Shown here: one piece after another, positions 6,007-6,365 of the stretch
How the letters are laid out: each line of letters begins with the position of its first letter
Numbering within the stretch: the first letter of the stretch is position 1
Assembly: GCA_016522385.1 (NCBI GenBank)
Contig: JAEKFU010000120.1
Span: 1 to 6,365 of the forward strand
Direction: 5' to 3'
Origin: Pseudomonadota bacterium
Lineage (GTDB): Bacteria; Pseudomonadota; Alphaproteobacteria; Rhizobiales; Aestuariivirgaceae
DNA length: 6,365 nucleotides
Made by a program: the position numbers and the translations under genes
The notes under the pieces: model-generated
The model's database searches: none
Told to the model about the DNA's origin: nothing
What the model saw: the letters and a program-made list of their open reading frames with translations, nothing else

Positions 6007-6020
6007 TTGATTTAGCTCAA
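6007..6020 (+). promoter_or_regulatory. Perfect FixK/Fnr box upstream of the gene at 6149
   Basis: TTGATTTAGCTCAA matches TTGA-N6-TCAA at all fixed positions, with a TTGAT left half. It is the only perfect match in noncoding DNA of this window. At the class II position (-41.5) transcription would start near 6055, giving a leader of about 94 nt to the ATG at 6149. The DNA around the expected -10 (6042-6050, CCATTTTTT) is T-rich but not a good hexamer, as is common at activator-dependent promoters. The FixK-like protein of this window is the obvious candidate to bind. Confidence 0.6.
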
Positions 6021-6082
6021 AGGACACGCGTCAGTATCAGGCCATTTTTTGCATGCGAGTAGAAATATTAGCATGGGTGTTT

Positions 6083-6109
6083 GAGAGTGTCGGGGATGGC
6101 GAGAGTGTC
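6083..6109 (+). repeat. 9-bp direct repeat in the leader of the gene at 6149
   Basis: GAGAGTGTC occurs at 6083-6091 and again at 6101-6109, 18 bp apart start to start. The second copy can pair GAGAG with CTCTC at 6116-6120. It falls between the predicted transcription start and the ribosome site. It could be a binding site for a regulator or chance. Confidence 0.25.
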
Positions 6110-6148
6110 AGATTTCTCTCCTGAAATAAACCGAAAGGAATGTGCTTG

Positions 6149-6365
6149 ATGGCCGATATCGTGACACTTCATGGCGTAGAGCCTGTGGAAATTTTTCAAA
6201 GCGGGCTGGATCGCGCAGATGAGATCCATGCGGTGGCAATAAGCATCCTATGGAAGGATGGGCGCATTTCGGCAGGTTGGTCCAATATGGATGAGACCAC
6301 GCTGGCGCGCATGGTGCTGGTTCTCGATGAGCGCCAACGCCGAGCCACCCTGGCCGATGCAGACC
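6149..6365 (+). CDS. Unrecognised protein, N-terminal 72 residues only (runs off the window)
   Basis: Open from ATG 6149 to the right edge, with a good ribosome site (AAAGGAA, 6134-6140, 8 nt before the start). It begins MADIVTLHGVEPVEIFQSGL and continues with a strand-like VAISILWKDGRISAGWSNMD stretch and a helix TTLARMVLVLDERQRRATL. The IL-W-KDG-I--GWS-MD-TTLA pattern suggests a small alpha/beta protein in which a strand pair presents a tryptophan, but I cannot name a family. No signal peptide or membrane segment is seen. Codon use looks like that of the other genes here. It is divergent from the hybrid kinase, and a perfect FixK box lies about 135 bp upstream, so it may be induced at low oxygen. 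The C-terminus and full length are unknown. Confidence 0.7.
   Translation, partial: MADIVTLHGVEPVEIFQSGLDRADEIHAVAISILWKDGRISAGWSNMDETTLARMVLVLDERQRRATLADAD

Larger units (their letters stand above)
5671..6148. other. Gene-poor divergent region between the hybrid kinase and the unknown gene at 6149
   Basis: About 480 bp with no convincing gene. It holds the upstream region of the kinase on the minus strand, which stays open in the kinase frame to 5826 without recognisable protein similarity. On the minus strand TTGATG, 17 bp, ATTGAT (within about 5780-5812) is a possible but weak promoter. GATAT (5877-5881) and ATATC (5892-5896) form a small dyad. On the plus side are the FixK box at 6007-6020 and a 9-bp tandem repeat at 6083-6109. 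A 27-codon ORF at 5865-5948 has no ribosome site and was not called. Confidence 0.6.

Noticed and set aside
1..6365. CRISPR arrays, insertion sequences, tRNA or rRNA genes
   Set aside because: No repeat-spacer pattern, transposase, terminal inverted repeats or RNA gene signatures were seen on either strand.

Overview
The window looks like an alphaproteobacterial chromosome segment, most likely from a rhizobia-related (Hyphomicrobiales-type) or similar lineage. The evidence is a FixL-type haem-PAS kinase, a FixK-type Crp/Fnr regulator, a DUF3775 protein, moderately high GC and dense gene packing. The genus cannot be fixed from the sequence alone.

Layout, left to right: a CPA-type cation/proton antiporter (73-1236, minus); a short divergent promoter region with a degenerate Fnr/FixK-like box; a DUF3775 protein (1381-1773, plus); a convergent spacer; a 160-residue protein of unknown function (1967-2449, minus), immediately downstream of a FixK/Fnr-family activator (2488-3171, minus); a divergent intergenic region; an OmpR-family response regulator (3376-4113, plus); and, tail-to-tail with only 3 bp between the stop codons, a soluble hybrid histidine kinase with a FixL-type haem PAS domain (4117-5670, minus). 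About 480 bp without a recognised gene follows, carrying a perfect TTGA-N6-TCAA box. The window ends with the first 72 codons of an unrecognised gene (6149 onward, plus).

The core is a compact oxygen-sensing regulatory island. The kinase keeps the haem-ligand histidine and, exactly 20 residues later, the ligand-binding-pocket arginine of FixL, but it ends in a receiver domain like the hybrid hFixL of some rhizobia. Its neighbours are an OmpR-class regulator (the class of Rhizobium etli FxkR) and a FixK-like activator, so the expected circuit is low O2 -> hFixL -> FxkR-like regulator -> fixK -> genes with TTGA-N6-TCAA boxes. Two findings support it. First, a set of direct repeats spaced 10 bp apart (GATACA, GTTACA, ATTACC) sits upstream of fixK in the fixK/regulator intergenic region, where a FxkR site should be. 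Second, by eye the window has only three perfect TTGA-N6-TCAA boxes: two close together inside the 3' end of fixK, upstream of the 160-residue gene, and one upstream of the unknown gene at 6149. The two unknown genes are therefore candidate new members of this oxygen regulon. The functional wiring is inferred; the motifs are directly visible.
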